From assembly GCA_902580765.1 (NCBI GenBank), contig CACHLW010000005.1:1-64000 (forward strand): 64,000 nt of DNA, in the 5' to 3' direction. Every line of letters begins with the position of its first letter. Positions within the stretch are counted from its first letter, which is position 1. The position numbers and the translations under genes are program-made. The notes beneath the pieces were generated by a model. The model was given only the letters and a program-made list of their open reading frames with translations, had not been told where the DNA came from and did no database searches. The DNA is from an uncultured Alphaproteobacteria bacterium (GTDB taxonomy: Bacteria > Pseudomonadota > Alphaproteobacteria > HIMB59 > GCA-002718135). Of this stretch, positions 46,347 to 59,841 are shown one piece after another.

Positions 46347-46775
46347 TTGATTACCTCAAATAATTTAAACAAACGTAGAAAGCAAAGGTACACTCAAATG
46401 AGTGAAATTAACGTTACACCTTTTGTAGATGTTATGCTTGTTTTACTAATTGTTTTTATGGTTACCGCACCTCTTCTAACGGTTGGAATAAAAGTTGATT
46501 TACCAAAGGTAAAAGCTACTGCATTAACTGATATTAAAGATCCGATTGAGATAACCGTTAAGTTAGGCGGAGAAGTGTATATTGGAGAATCAAAAGTTGA
46601 AGTAGAAAATTTGATTCCTCGACTAAACGCTATTACTGAACAAAATACTGAAGCAAGGATCTATATAAGAGGTGATAGAGTAGTAGCTTATGGAAGGATT
46701 ATGGAAATTATGTCCATAATAAATTCAGCAGGATATATTAAAGTAGCATTAATTACTCAAAATCTTGAGCAATAG
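46347..46775 (+). CDS. tolR: Tol-Pal system protein TolR
   Basis: The 142-residue protein has SEINVTPFVDVMLVLLIVFMVTAPLL, with the proton-relay Asp in FVDVML, and a periplasmic ExbD-like domain (EARIYIRGDRVVAYGRIMEIM). The start is TTG at 46347; the alternative ATG at 46398 (MSEINVT) would drop a basic N-terminus that TolR proteins normally keep, so TTG is favoured. It abuts tolA. Confidence 0.96.
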   Translation: MITSNNLNKRRKQRYTQMSEINVTPFVDVMLVLLIVFMVTAPLLTVGIKVDLPKVKATALTDIKDPIEITVKLGGEVYIGESKVEVENLIPRLNAITEQNTEARIYIRGDRVVAYGRIMEIMSIINSAGYIKVALITQNLEQ

Positions 46776-47846
46776 ATGGATCGTATAAGCTATAACAGTT
46801 TAAAAATAATTAACTTTTTTGATAAATTAAATCCTAAAACATCTGGAGTTATTTTTTCAACACTAATACATTTAATTATACTTTTATTTATGGTCGGTTT
46901 GCCAAATTTTTTTTCTCCAAAAGAAATCTACGTTCCAAACGTTATACCTATTGAAATACTTAATGTTGATGAAAATACAAATTTGAAAAAATCTGATACT
47001 GAAAAGCCAGAAAATAAAAATAAGGAAACAATTACTAAACAAAAAAAATTTAATTCATCAGATCAATTAGAAGTAAAAAAAAATGTTAAAATAAATAAAA
47101 CTGAAATTGAAGAAAAAACTAATCCAAATCAACCAGTTTTGGAAATGAAACAAACTCAAAATTTAGAAGTTAAGGAAACAAAAAAAGTAACTATCAAAGA
47201 AAAGGAAATTTTAGAGGTTAAGAAAAAAGTGGAAACATTTAAAACTGATATAATTAAACCAAAACTCAAGCCAAAATCAAAAATTATAAATAATGAAAGT
47301 ATAAAATCAGATCTAGATGTTGAAAAAAACATAAGGGATAAACCAAAGTTGGAAACTGACAAAACTATATCTAAACCAAAACCAAAACCTGAAAAAGATT
47401 TTAGTATAGCATCAATGCTCAAAGATTTAAGAAATGAGAAAACAAATATGGTTCAAAAAGAAGTTAAAGAACAAATCGAAGAAGTTAATAATAATAGCTT
47501 AGATGATGTTGATAAGAGTATTATACTATCAATATCTGAAATAGATATGTTGAGGCAGCAGTTATCTTCTTGCTGGAACGCTCCAGCAGGTGCGGTCATA
47601 GAAAGAGGAATGCAGGTTACAATTTCTGCTAAAGTTTTACAAAATATGAAAGTTTCATCAAATAGTGTTCGTATTGTTGACACAAATATAGCTAAAACTA
47701 ATCCATTTTATGGACCAATTACTGATAGTGCTATGAGAACTCTTTTAAACCCAGAATGTACACCACTAAAACTTCCTAAAGATAAATATAATCTATGGAA
47801 AAATCTTACAATTACCTTTGATTATAGTATTATGAAGGGCTATTAA
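46776..47846 (+). CDS. tolA: Tol-Pal system protein TolA
   Basis: The 356-residue protein has one N-terminal membrane helix (about 25-47, SGVIFSTLIHLIILLFMVGLP), a long Lys/Glu/Pro-rich middle (about 60-220, with repeated EVKK, KPKPKP) that spans the periplasm, and a C-terminal domain at about 250-356 (QQLSSCWNAPAGAVIERG, LNPECTPLKLPKDKYNLW) as in alphaproteobacterial TolA. It bridges TolQR to Pal. It overlaps tolB by one base. Confidence 0.92.
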   Translation: MDRISYNSLKIINFFDKLNPKTSGVIFSTLIHLIILLFMVGLPNFFSPKEIYVPNVIPIEILNVDENTNLKKSDTEKPENKNKETITKQKKFNSSDQLEVKKNVKINKTEIEEKTNPNQPVLEMKQTQNLEVKETKKVTIKEKEILEVKKKVETFKTDIIKPKLKPKSKIINNESIKSDLDVEKNIRDKPKLETDKTISKPKPKPEKDFSIASMLKDLRNEKTNMVQKEVKEQIEEVNNNSLDDVDKSIILSISEIDMLRQQLSSCWNAPAGAVIERGMQVTISAKVLQNMKVSSNSVRIVDTNIAKTNPFYGPITDSAMRTLLNPECTPLKLPKDKYNLWKNLTITFDYSIMKGY

Positions 47847-49162
47847 TGAAAAAAGTTTTTTTAATAACCTTTTTTGTATTTTTTAGTTTTAAACTTTATT
47901 CACTTGAAGTGACTCTAACACAGGGTAGTGTTAAACCAACTCCAATTGCTGTGACAGAGTTATTTTCGAAAAATACACAATTAACAAAAGTAGGTAAAAA
48001 TATTTCAAATGTAATTTCTGATAATCTAGAAAGATCTGGACTATTTTTACCAATTGATAGTAGATCATTTATCCAAGATAATGAATCATTGGCAAATAAA
48101 CCAAGATTTGAAGATTGGAAGTTAATAAAGGCCCAACATTTAGTTTCTGGAAAAATTTCAACAAGCAACGGAAAAATATCCGTAGAATTTAGATTGTTTG
48201 ATGTGTTTCAACAAAAACAAATAGTGGGAAAAAAATATGAGACCAATGAAAAAAATTGGAGAAGAGTCGCTCATATTATTTCAGATTCCATTTTTAAAAA
48301 TATAACTGGTGAAGGCGGTTACTTTGATACAAGAATAGTTTATGTTGCTGAGACTGGTCCAAAAGAAAATAAACAAAAAAGATTAGCAATAATGGATCAA
48401 GATCAATCAAATCATCGTTTTTTAACTGATGGATCATATTTAGTATTAACACCAAGATTTTCTCCTAATTCTCAGAAAATTACCTACATGTCTTATATAA
48501 ATAGAAATAATCCCAGGGTATACATATTTGATATAGAAACTGGAAAACAAGAAATAGTAGGCGAGTTTCCAGGAATGACATTTGCTCCACGTTTTTCACC
48601 TGATGGTAATCAAATCGTCATGTCTTATACTGACCCAGAAATTGGTAATTCAGAAATATATATTCTTGATCTAAAAACAAGAATTTCAAAAAGAATTACT
48701 AATAATTCTTCAATTGATGTTTCTGCAAGTTTTTCACCTGATGGAAAAAAAATAGTTTTTAATTCAGATAGAAGTGGAAGAAGACATTTGTATGTAAGTG
48801 ACAATAATGGAAAAAATATAAAAAGAATTAGTAGGGAAGCAGGAAGTTATTACACACCAGTCTGGTCTCCAAGAGGAGACATGATTGCATTCACTAAACA
48901 AGAAGGGGGGCAATTTTACATAGGGGTTATGGAGGTTAATGGTTCAAATGAAAGAATGATTGCAAAATCTTTTCATGTTGAGGGCCCAACATGGGCCCCA
49001 AATGGTAGATTTTTGATGTATTTTAAAGAAGAGAGAACCGCTGAGGATGGATCTGGAGGTGAATCCAGTCTATATTCTATTGATTTAACTGGTTTTAATG
49101 AAAGAAAAGTAATAACTCCACTAGGTGGCTCTGACCCAGCTTGGTCTCCATTGATGCATTAA
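47846..49162 (+). CDS. tolB: Tol-Pal system protein TolB
   Basis: The 438-residue protein has a signal peptide (MKKVFLITFFVFFSFKLYS), an N-terminal alpha/beta domain (about 25-165), and a six-bladed beta-propeller with repeats such as PRFSPNSQKITYMSY, PRFSPDGNQIVMSY, ASFSPDGKKIVFNSDR and PVWSPRGDMIAFTK. It is the periplasmic partner of Pal and TolA. The stop precedes a 101-base gap holding a pal promoter. Confidence 0.97.
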   Translation: MKKVFLITFFVFFSFKLYSLEVTLTQGSVKPTPIAVTELFSKNTQLTKVGKNISNVISDNLERSGLFLPIDSRSFIQDNESLANKPRFEDWKLIKAQHLVSGKISTSNGKISVEFRLFDVFQQKQIVGKKYETNEKNWRRVAHIISDSIFKNITGEGGYFDTRIVYVAETGPKENKQKRLAIMDQDQSNHRFLTDGSYLVLTPRFSPNSQKITYMSYINRNNPRVYIFDIETGKQEIVGEFPGMTFAPRFSPDGNQIVMSYTDPEIGNSEIYILDLKTRISKRITNNSSIDVSASFSPDGKKIVFNSDRSGRRHLYVSDNNGKNIKRISREAGSYYTPVWSPRGDMIAFTKQEGGQFYIGVMEVNGSNERMIAKSFHVEGPTWAPNGRFLMYFKEERTAEDGSGGESSLYSIDLTGFNERKVITPLGGSDPAWSPLMH

Positions 49163-49193
49163 TTAAATATAATACAAAAAAATATACGAAATT

Positions 49194-49224
49194 TTGAAAA
49201 AAATGTTAAGGATCTTGGTATAAT
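49194..49224 (+). promoter_or_regulatory. Candidate promoter of pal
   Basis: TTGAAA at 49194-49199, a 19-base spacer and an extended -10 (TGG then TATAAT at 49219-49224) lie 40 bases before the pal start. An AAGGGAG ribosome binding site follows at about 49249. It would allow Pal to be made in excess of the Tol motor proteins. Called by eye. Confidence 0.55.
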
Positions 49225-49263
49225 TTAGTATATCTACTCAAAGTATTAAGGGAGCAATTATTT

Positions 49264-49785
49264 ATGTTTTACAAGTTTTTTATCTCTATATTTATGGTTT
49301 TGTTTGTTGCAGCTTGTGCAACAACACCAAAAGACTCAGCTGACTCTTCAGGCTCAGGATCTAGCAGTTCCGGAAGTGATGTATCTTCAGAAGGTACAAT
49401 TACTGAAACCGCAGGAAGTGGAATAGTTTCTGGATCTCAGGAAGACTTAATTGTTAATGTTGGTGATAGAGTATTTTTTGGATATGATAGTTCAGATTTA
49501 GACTCAGACGCTTTGGAGTTACTTCAAGATCAGGTTGCATGGCTTAAACAGAATAGTAATGTTTCTGTTACAATTGAAGGACACTGTGATGAAAGAGGAA
49601 CTAGAGAGTACAACTTAGCTCTTGGTGAAAAAAGAGCTCAAGCTGTTAAAAATTACCTAATTGGATTAGGAATAAACCCAGACAGAGTTTCAACTATTAG
49701 TTATGGTAAAGAAAGACCTGCCGTTGTTGGATCTAACGATGGTGCATGGGCTCAAAATAGACGATCAGTTACTATAGTTAACTAA
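49264..49785 (+). CDS. pal: Peptidoglycan-associated lipoprotein Pal
   Basis: The 173-residue protein has a lipoprotein signal ending FVAACATTPK, a Ser/Gly-rich linker (SSGSGSSSSGSD), and an OmpA-like domain (FFGYDSSDLDSDALELL, IEGHCDERGTREYNLALGEKRA, GAWAQNRRSVTI) that binds peptidoglycan. It anchors the outer membrane and is moved by Tol to the division site. It has its own promoter and a strong AAGGGAG site, consistent with high expression. Confidence 0.97.
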   Translation: MFYKFFISIFMVLFVAACATTPKDSADSSGSGSSSSGSDVSSEGTITETAGSGIVSGSQEDLIVNVGDRVFFGYDSSDLDSDALELLQDQVAWLKQNSNVSVTIEGHCDERGTREYNLALGEKRAQAVKNYLIGLGINPDRVSTISYGKERPAVVGSNDGAWAQNRRSVTIVN

Positions 49786-49803
49786 CCTATATCCTTAATA
49801 CTT

Positions 49804-49827
49804 TGGCGCTATATTAATATAGCGCCA
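49804..49827. terminator. Perfect inverted repeat between pal and cpoB
   Basis: TGGCGCTATATT and AATATAGCGCCA form a perfect 12-base palindrome. It has no strong U-tract afterwards (CATTTCTATC), so it may be a partial terminator or an mRNA-stabilising 3' hairpin for pal. Its GC-rich arms stand out from the surrounding AT-rich gap. Confidence 0.55.
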
Positions 49828-49861
49828 CATTTCTATCTCAATTAGAAATTAAAAATCTTAA

Positions 49862-50779
49862 ATGTTTAAATACTTACTCATTATTCTAATTTTATTTTTT
49901 TCAAATTATGTTTATTCTAATGAAAATGAACTTACAATTAGTCAACAATTAGAGAGATTGCAAAGAGAAGTTTCAGATCTTTCTAAAGAAGTATTTTCCA
50001 ATTCTTCGAAACAATTAAATGGAACAAATAATGATTTTGTTCAAAATCTTTCTGCTATCGATTTGCGAATATATGATATTGAAAATGACATAAAAAATTT
50101 AACTTCTAATTTAGAAGAATTATATTTTCAATTAGACGATATTTTTAATAAGTTAGAAAACTTAGAAGTAGTTATTAATAATTTGCAATCAGTTCCTTTA
50201 AATAATGTTGAAGTCAATAATGATGAAATTTCACAAGATAGTTCTGAGGTTAAAAGCAATACTTTAAGTAATATTGAAACTGAAAACACACTTGGAACAT
50301 TAAACATTTCAAAAAACACAAATGAAACAACAGAAGAAGTTGTATCTGACGATCAGGAAATAAACTTTAATGAAAAAGAGGAGATATTATCACCTGAAGA
50401 TCAATTTCAAGTAGCGTTTGATAATATTAGAAATAAAAAATGGCAGGATGCTAAAACTTCATTTGTACAGTTTATTTCAGATAATCCTGAAAATCAACTA
50501 TCAGGTTCAGCACATTATTGGCTTGGAGAATTATATATTCTAGAAAAAAATTATAGAGAAGCAGCACTTATATTTGCTGAAGGTTTCCAAAAATTTCCAG
50601 ATAGTATTAAAGCCGCTGAAATGCTTTTCAAACTTTCTCAGTCATTATACCAAGTTAAAAAAACTACTGAGGCATGTAAAACTATGGAAAAATTAATTAT
50701 AGATTTTCCAAAAAATAAAATAATTCCTCAAACCAAAAAACAAATTGTTGAGTATAATTGCTTAGAAAATAATGAATGA
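49862..50779 (+). CDS. cpoB: Tol-Pal system protein CpoB (YbgF)
   Basis: The 305-residue protein has a signal peptide (MFKYLLIILILFFSNYVYS), an N-terminal coiled coil (about 25-110), an acidic linker, and C-terminal TPR repeats at about 180-300 (FQVAFDNIRNKKWQDAKTSF, AHYWLGELYILEKNYREAAL). CpoB coordinates peptidoglycan synthesis with Tol-driven constriction. It overlaps tilS by four bases. Confidence 0.93.
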   Translation: MFKYLLIILILFFSNYVYSNENELTISQQLERLQREVSDLSKEVFSNSSKQLNGTNNDFVQNLSAIDLRIYDIENDIKNLTSNLEELYFQLDDIFNKLENLEVVINNLQSVPLNNVEVNNDEISQDSSEVKSNTLSNIETENTLGTLNISKNTNETTEEVVSDDQEINFNEKEEILSPEDQFQVAFDNIRNKKWQDAKTSFVQFISDNPENQLSGSAHYWLGELYILEKNYREAALIFAEGFQKFPDSIKAAEMLFKLSQSLYQVKKTTEACKTMEKLIIDFPKNKIIPQTKKQIVEYNCLENNE

Positions 50780-51747
50780 AGCTTACAAATAAAGAATTCA
50801 TTAAAATCGTAGAAAAAAAATACACTTTTGAGAAAAACCCTGCAGTTGCTGTAGCAGTATCTGGTGGTCCAGATAGTATGTCATTATTATTCCTTGTTGA
50901 TGCATTTATAAAACATAAAAAAGGGAAACTGATTGCATTAATAGTAGATCATCGTATTAGAGAAAATTCAAAAGAAGAAGCAAAATATATTTCTGCTTAC
51001 TTGGATAAAAACAAAATTAATTCTCAAATTCTAAATGTCAATAAAGATAACGTGAGTAAAAAAAGTATGAATGAGGCTAGAAATAATCGATATAATTTAC
51101 TTACAAAATTTAGTATACAAAATAATATTTTGTATCTATTTGTTGCTCATCACAAAGATGATAATTTAGAAACCTTTTTGAATAGAAAGATCGCTGGCAG
51201 TGACTTTTATGGTTTAAAATCAATGTCAGAGGTCTCACTATACAACAAAGTATGTATAATAAGACCACTTTTAAATTTTTCCAAAAAAACACTATTAGAC
51301 TATAATAAGAAAAATAACTTAGAATACCTTAATGATCCATCAAATTTCAATCTGGATTATACTCGTCCTACAATACGACATTTCCTTAAAAAATCTAAAC
51401 AAAAAATAATTAAAGAAATTAATAAAGATTTTGAAAATATACTTTTTTATTCACCATATTTTATCCAAATGATACATGAGATACTTCTTAAAAATATTGT
51501 CCATGTTGACACTAAAAGAATTGTTATCGGCCATGATAATATAAATAATTTAAATGAAATTACTTCTGAAAATATTATACGAAGAATATATCAATTTTTA
51601 TTTTATGAAACCAATGCTCCCCGATCAAAAAAAATTAGGATCTTAATAAGTGAAATGAAGAAACTAAATTTTAATAATTTTAATATTAAAGGTATGATTG
51701 TTAAAAAAAATGATGATTTGCTTACATTTTCAAGAAAATCTGTTTAA
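50776..51747 (+). CDS. tilS: tRNA(Ile)-lysidine synthase
   Basis: The 323-residue protein has the PP-loop AVSGGPDSMSLLFLV at about 27-41 and VAHHKDDNLETFLNRKIAGS. It lysidinylates C34 of tRNA-Ile(CAU), letting it read AUA codons. It is a short form with a reduced C-terminal region. The gene order cpoB-tilS-ftsH is conserved in alphaproteobacteria. Confidence 0.94.
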   Translation: MKLTNKEFIKIVEKKYTFEKNPAVAVAVSGGPDSMSLLFLVDAFIKHKKGKLIALIVDHRIRENSKEEAKYISAYLDKNKINSQILNVNKDNVSKKSMNEARNNRYNLLTKFSIQNNILYLFVAHHKDDNLETFLNRKIAGSDFYGLKSMSEVSLYNKVCIIRPLLNFSKKTLLDYNKKNNLEYLNDPSNFNLDYTRPTIRHFLKKSKQKIIKEINKDFENILFYSPYFIQMIHEILLKNIVHVDTKRIVIGHDNINNLNEITSENIIRRIYQFLFYETNAPRSKKIRILISEMKKLNFNNFNIKGMIVKKNDDLLTFSRKSV

Positions 51748-51798
51748 TTTTCTACAAAACTATTGTGTTTTTATAATAAATTCCTATGTAATAGTTAG

Positions 51799-53700
51799 AT
51801 GAAAAATATAAGCAAAAACGTTATATTATGGATTATAATTGGATTGCTCTTAATTGTGCTTTTTAATCTTTTCCAAGGAACTTCTAACAATAGAAATACT
51901 TCAAAAATATCCTTTTCAGACTTCATTGCAGCAACAGAAAGTGGAAACGTTTCTGAAGTAAATATTAATGGAAGTAACGTTACAGGTTTTCTAAATGATG
52001 GTAGATCATTTAGCACATATGTTCCTAATTATCCGAATTTGGTAGATAAATTAAATGAAAGTGGTGTTAAAATTACTGCGGAGCCCTCTGAAAGATCAAT
52101 GCATCCACTCCTAAGTGTTTTGCTATCTTGGTTTCCAATGCTCCTATTAATTGGAGTTTGGATTTTCTTTATGCGTCAGATGCAAGGCGGTGGTGGAAAA
52201 GCAATGGGCTTTGGTAAATCTAAAGCTAAATTATTAAATGAGGCAGTAGGCAAAGTTACATTTGATGACGTAGCTGGTATTGATGAAGCTAAACAAGAAT
52301 TAGAAGAAGTTGTTGAATTTTTAAAAGATCCCTCAAAGTTTTCTCGATTAGGTGGTAAAATTCCAAGAGGTGCGCTCTTAGTTGGTCCTCCAGGTACTGG
52401 AAAAACATTACTTGCAAGAGCGATTGCGGGTGAAGCAAACGTTCCATTTTTCTCTATTTCGGGATCAGATTTTGTTGAAATGTTTGTTGGTGTTGGAGCT
52501 AGTAGAGTTAGAGATATGTTTGACCAAGGTAAAAAAAATGCACCTTGTATAGTTTTCATTGATGAAATTGATGCTGTAGGAAGGCATCGTGGTGCTGGTC
52601 TTGGTGGTGGAAACGACGAAAGAGAACAAACTCTCAATCAACTTCTAGTAGAAATGGATGGGTTTGAAGCAAACGCAGGTGTAATTATAATTGCTGCAAC
52701 AAATAGACCTGATGTTCTTGATCCAGCTTTGCTTAGACCAGGAAGATTTGATCGTCAAATAACAGTTAATAATCCTGATGTAATGGGAAGAGATAAAATA
52801 CTTAAAGTTCATATTAAAAAAATTAAAGTTTCTCCAAAATTTGACTCAAAAATTATTGCAAGGGGAACACCAGGTTTTTCTGGGGCTGATTTAGCAAATT
52901 TAGTTAATGAAGCAGCATTATTAGCTGCTAGAAAAAATAAAAGAATGGTTACAATTGAGGATTTTGAAAGTGCAAAAGATAAAGTGATGATGGGTGCTGA
53001 AAAAAGATCTATGGTCATGTCAGAAGATGAAAAAAAACTTACAGCTTATCATGAAGCTGGACATGCAGTAGCAACTCTTCATTCACCAGCCTCTGACCCA
53101 ATACATAAGGCAACTATAATACCGAGAGGTAGAGCTTTAGGTATGGTTATGCGACTTCCTGAAAAAGATCAGTTGTCTATGAGAAAAGATCAAATGAAAG
53201 CTCATTTATTAATAGCCACTGGTGGAAGAATTGCAGAAGAAATGATTTTTGGTAAAGATAAAATTACAAATGGTGCAGCAAGCGATATACAAATGGTGAC
53301 AAATCTATCAAAAAAAATGATAACTGAATGGGGTATGAGTGAAAAATTAGGCCGTCTTAGATATAACAATGATAGTGAGGAAGTTTTCCTTGGGCATTCC
53401 GTTGCACAATCAAAAAATTTATCTGACTCTACAGCTAAACTAATTGACGAAGAGGTTAGATCTCTTGCAGAAGAGGCTGAAAATAATTGTAGAAAAATTC
53501 TTCAAGATAATATCGAAGAATTGCATATAGTTGCTAAGGGGCTTTTAGAGTATGAAACATTATCAGGTGATGAAATTAAAGATTTAATTAAAGGTATAAA
53601 GCCAACTCGAGATGATTTTGATAATGATATAAATACACCAAAAAAACCAGCCACATCTGTGCCAAAAACAGGCGGATCTGCTGCCGCACCGGCAAACTAA
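51799..53700 (+). CDS. ftsH: ATP-dependent zinc metalloprotease FtsH
   Basis: The 633-residue protein has two membrane helices (about 7-26 and 100-125), an AAA domain with GPPGTGKT and [11 protein letters not shown], the second region of homology LLRPGRFDR, and the zinc site HEAGH. It degrades unassembled membrane proteins and, in enterics, RpoH, which is also encoded in this window. The C-terminus is Pro/Ala-rich ([20 protein letters not shown]). Confidence 0.98.
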   Translation: MKNISKNVILWIIIGLLLIVLFNLFQGTSNNRNTSKISFSDFIAATESGNVSEVNINGSNVTGFLNDGRSFSTYVPNYPNLVDKLNESGVKITAEPSERSMHPLLSVLLSWFPMLLLIGVWIFFMRQMQGGGGKAMGFGKSKAKLLNEAVGKVTFDDVAGIDEAKQELEEVVEFLKDPSKFSRLGGKIPRGALLVGPPGTGKTLLARAIAGEANVPFFSISGSDFVEMFVGVGASRVRDMFDQGKKNAPCIVFIDEIDAVGRHRGAGLGGGNDEREQTLNQLLVEMDGFEANAGVIIIAATNRPDVLDPALLRPGRFDRQITVNNPDVMGRDKILKVHIKKIKVSPKFDSKIIARGTPGFSGADLANLVNEAALLAARKNKRMVTIEDFESAKDKVMMGAEKRSMVMSEDEKKLTAYHEAGHAVATLHSPASDPIHKATIIPRGRALGMVMRLPEKDQLSMRKDQMKAHLLIATGGRIAEEMIFGKDKITNGAASDIQMVTNLSKKMITEWGMSEKLGRLRYNNDSEEVFLGHSVAQSKNLSDSTAKLIDEEVRSLAEEAENNCRKILQDNIEELHIVAKGLLEYETLSGDEIKDLIKGIKPTRDDFDNDINTPKKPATSVPKTGGSAAAPAN

Positions 53701-53743
53701 TTTAATTACTTCACTTTATTTATTTTTTGAATAAAAGACATTA

Positions 53744-55091
53744 ATGTCTAAAATATTTGGTACCGATGGTATACGGTGCTTAGTTAATGAGGAACCTCTT
53801 TCTGCTGAAACTTGTCTAAAAATTTCAAAAACGGTTGCATTCCTTCTAAAAAAGAAAAATTCTAAAAATAGTAGGGTTGTGATTTGCAAAGACACTAGAT
53901 TATCTGGTTATCTATATGAGCCACTTGTGACAGCCGGATTTATTTCTATGGGTATGGATGTAATTTTAGTCGGCCCCCTTCCAACACCAGCTGTACCATT
54001 AATGATTAACACTTTAAGAGCAGATATTGGTGTAATGATTACAGCTTCTCATAACACATATGAATATAATGGGCTGAAATTTTTTGATAGTACTGGAACA
54101 AAGCTAAGTTCATTGATAGAGCAAAAGGTTGAAAAAATAGTCTTAGATAATAAAAAATATTCTAAAATTTCAAACAATACATTCGTATCTGGAAATGCTA
54201 GAAGACTGGAAGATGCCTCAGGTAGATACTCAGAATTTTTAAAAAGTACTTTGAATAAAACGTCTTACAAGAGAAAATTAAAAATTGTTTTAGATTGTGC
54301 AAATGGCGCCACATATAATATAGCTCCAAATTTATTCTGGGAGTTAGGTCATAATGTAATCGCCATAAATAATAATCCAGATGGATTAAATATTAATAAA
54401 AATTGTGGTGCAGTTGATGTTAAATCACTCTCACAAAATGTAACAAAACAAAAAGCTGATATTGGATTTGCATTTGATGGTGATGGCGATAGATTAATAG
54501 TTGTAGATGAAGAAGGAAAAGAAGTTGATGGTGATAAAATAATAGGATTGTTATGTAAAAATTATGTAAAACCTAAGAAAAAATCTAATCAACATGATGT
54601 TATTATAACGGTTATGTCTAATATGGGATTAGAAAATTATCTCACAAATAAATTAAAATTAAAGATTAAGCGAACATCTGTTGGAGATATAAACGTTATA
54701 AATCAAATGAAAAAATCCAAATCTATGATAGGAGGTGAACAATCAGGACATATAATATTGTCAGAACATTCTAACACTGGCGATGGAATTTTGGCAGCTT
54801 TAAAAATCACTGAAATTTTGATATCAAATAAAAATAAAGCAAGTAAACTTTTTGATTTGTACAATGACTTTGCACAGGAAAAAATTAACTTAAGTTATAA
54901 AACAAAGAGTACCAAACTGTTAAAAATTCTTGATAAGTTAAAAAATGACAAACTGTATAATAATAAAAAAATAAGATCTCTTGTAAGATTATCTGGAACT
55001 GAACCATTAGTTAGAATACTAGTTGAGGGGCAAGAAGTTACTGAGGTTAAAAAGAAATCTTTAGAAATTAAAAAATTAGTAAGGCCTTATC

Positions 55092-55099
<8 letters not shown>
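53744..55099 (+). CDS. glmM: Phosphoglucosamine mutase
   Basis: The 451-residue protein starts KIFGTDGIRCLVNEEPLS and has the phosphoserine loop ITASHNTYEYNGLKFF, metal-binding FAFDGDGDRLIVVD, and GGEQSGHIILSEHSNTGDG. It isomerises glucosamine-6-P to glucosamine-1-P for peptidoglycan precursor synthesis. It follows ftsH as in related genomes and overlaps hisZ by eight bases. Confidence 0.97.
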
Positions 55100-58327
<3,228 letters not shown>

Positions 58328-58357
58328 AATACGCCTATATCACAAATAAAATATAAT

Positions 58358-59329
58358 TTAATATTTAAGCAATAATTCTATTAAATTCTTAAAATCTTCA
58401 GGAATTTCAATATCAAAATTCATTCTTTTTTTTAATGTAGGATGATCAAATCCAAGATGATAGGCGTGCAATGCTTGCCTTTCAAAATTTTTTAAAATCA
58501 TAAATTTATTAAATGTATTTTTATCTTTTCCAAATTGATTAATTTTACTTTTTCCATAAATCTTATCACCAATTATAGGAGAATTTTTAGAAGTTAGATG
58601 AAGTCTAATTTGATGTGTTCTTCCAGTATGTAAATGGCAGTCAACTATACTAGCAATACCAAAAGTCTTTTCTAATTTAATATCGGTTTTAGAATATTTT
58701 CCAAAACCCTTATTATTTAAACTCATTTTTTTTCTATTTTTTCTATTTCTCTCTATGTACCCTTCAATTGATTGATTATCAGGCATTCCCCAAACTATTG
58801 CTTTATATCTACGAGATATCGTATGTTCTTTGAATTGCTTGGCTAAATTAATATGAACATTATTATTTTTTGCAACAACAAGAATTCCACTTGTGTCTTT
58901 ATCTAAACGATGGACTATTCCTGGTCTAGCATTATTATCTAAATTACTTAGTTGATTATTAGTGTAATGCATAAGCGCATTCACAAGAGTGCCGCTTTCA
59001 TTTCCAGGAGCTGGATGCATTACTAAATTTGGAGGTTTATTTATAACGATTAGATCATCATCTTCAAAAATAATGTTTAAGTCAATATTTTCAGCTGAAT
59101 GTTTTGTTTCTTGTTTCAAGATAATATTTATAAAGTAATTTTCATTTTCTTTAGTTATGTAAGATGGATCTTTTATTTCCTTTTCATCAAGACTTACATT
59201 ACCATTTAATATTAAAGTTTTTATTTGTGTTCTTGAATATCCTTCCAATTTTGAAACGAGCACTTTATCTAATCTTTGTGAACTTAATTGTTTATTTATA
59301 GTTAATTTAAGATTATAGAATTCGTTCAT
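58358..59329 (-). CDS. rluD: 23S rRNA pseudouridine synthase, RluA family (RluD-like)
   Basis: The 323-residue protein has an N-terminal S4 domain (SQRLDKVLVSKLEGYSRTQIKTLI) and the catalytic loop GIVHRLDKDTSGILVVAK with the active Asp in HRLDKDTSG. LHTGRTHQIRLHL is also conserved. RluD-type enzymes modify helix 69 of 23S rRNA. The start codon shares a CATG with the divergent small membrane protein gene, so there is no 5' leader between them. Confidence 0.95.
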   Translation of the reverse strand: MNEFYNLKLTINKQLSSQRLDKVLVSKLEGYSRTQIKTLILNGNVSLDEKEIKDPSYITKENENYFINIILKQETKHSAENIDLNIIFEDDDLIVINKPPNLVMHPAPGNESGTLVNALMHYTNNQLSNLDNNARPGIVHRLDKDTSGILVVAKNNNVHINLAKQFKEHTISRRYKAIVWGMPDNQSIEGYIERNRKNRKKMSLNNKGFGKYSKTDIKLEKTFGIASIVDCHLHTGRTHQIRLHLTSKNSPIIGDKIYGKSKINQFGKDKNTFNKFMILKNFERQALHAYHLGFDHPTLKKRMNFDIEIPEDFKNLIELLLKY

Positions 59330-59621
59330 GTCTCAAAAAATTCTTAAATTTATTGTAATATTTTTAGGTATATTAATTGTTATTTGTTTTTTAGCTCTTG
59401 TTTATGGTTTGTATATAAAAACAACAAAAAAACAAAGTAATTTAGAAACAAATTTAATTGATTATAATTTAAATTTAGAAAAAGGGCATAAAATTACAGA
59501 TATAGATATGATTGATAATAATAGGATTTTGTTTACAATAAAAAGTAATGATAAAGTTTATGCTTTAATATATGATATACAAACATCAAATATTACAAAA
59601 ATAGATACATCTAATGAATAA
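59328..59621 (+). CDS. Small single-pass membrane protein, unknown function
   Basis: The 97-residue protein has one N-terminal helix (about 8-30, FIVIFLGILIVICFLALVYGLYI) and a soluble C-terminal part (ITDIDMIDNNRILFTIKSND...). It lies next to the rluA-family gene and rpoH, a position where alphaproteobacteria often carry a small membrane protein of the DUF6476 type; membership is only a guess. It overlaps xseB by eight bases. Confidence 0.65.
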   Translation: MSQKILKFIVIFLGILIVICFLALVYGLYIKTTKKQSNLETNLIDYNLNLEKGHKITDIDMIDNNRILFTIKSNDKVYALIYDIQTSNITKIDTSNE

Positions 59622-59832
59622 AGATAATAATTTTGAAAATAATTTAAAAAAACTTGAGTCTATTGTAGAGAAATTAGAAAATGGTGAAGTTGATTTAGAA
59701 GAATCTGTAAAACTTTACGAAGAAGGAATGAATTTAAAAAAAGCATGTGAGGAAAAATTAAAAAGTATTGAAAGCCAAATTAAAAAAATTAAGCAAGAAA
59801 ACAATAAAGTCACAAAAGAAGATTTTAAGTAA
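59614..59832 (+). CDS. xseB: Exodeoxyribonuclease VII small subunit
   Basis: The 72-residue protein matches the family: NFENNLKKLESIVEKLENGEVDLEESVKLYEEGMNLKKACEEKL. It partners the large subunit XseA in ssDNA degradation. In many alphaproteobacteria xseB is followed by ispA and dxs and then tlyA; here tlyA follows directly after nine bases. Confidence 0.95.
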   Translation: MNKDNNFENNLKKLESIVEKLENGEVDLEESVKLYEEGMNLKKACEEKLKSIESQIKKIKQENNKVTKEDFK

Positions 59833-59841
59833 TTTTCAAAT

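Noticed and set aside
52176-52637. 153-residue minus-strand ORF
   Set aside because: Antisense of the ftsH AAA domain; long only because of codon bias on the coding strand.
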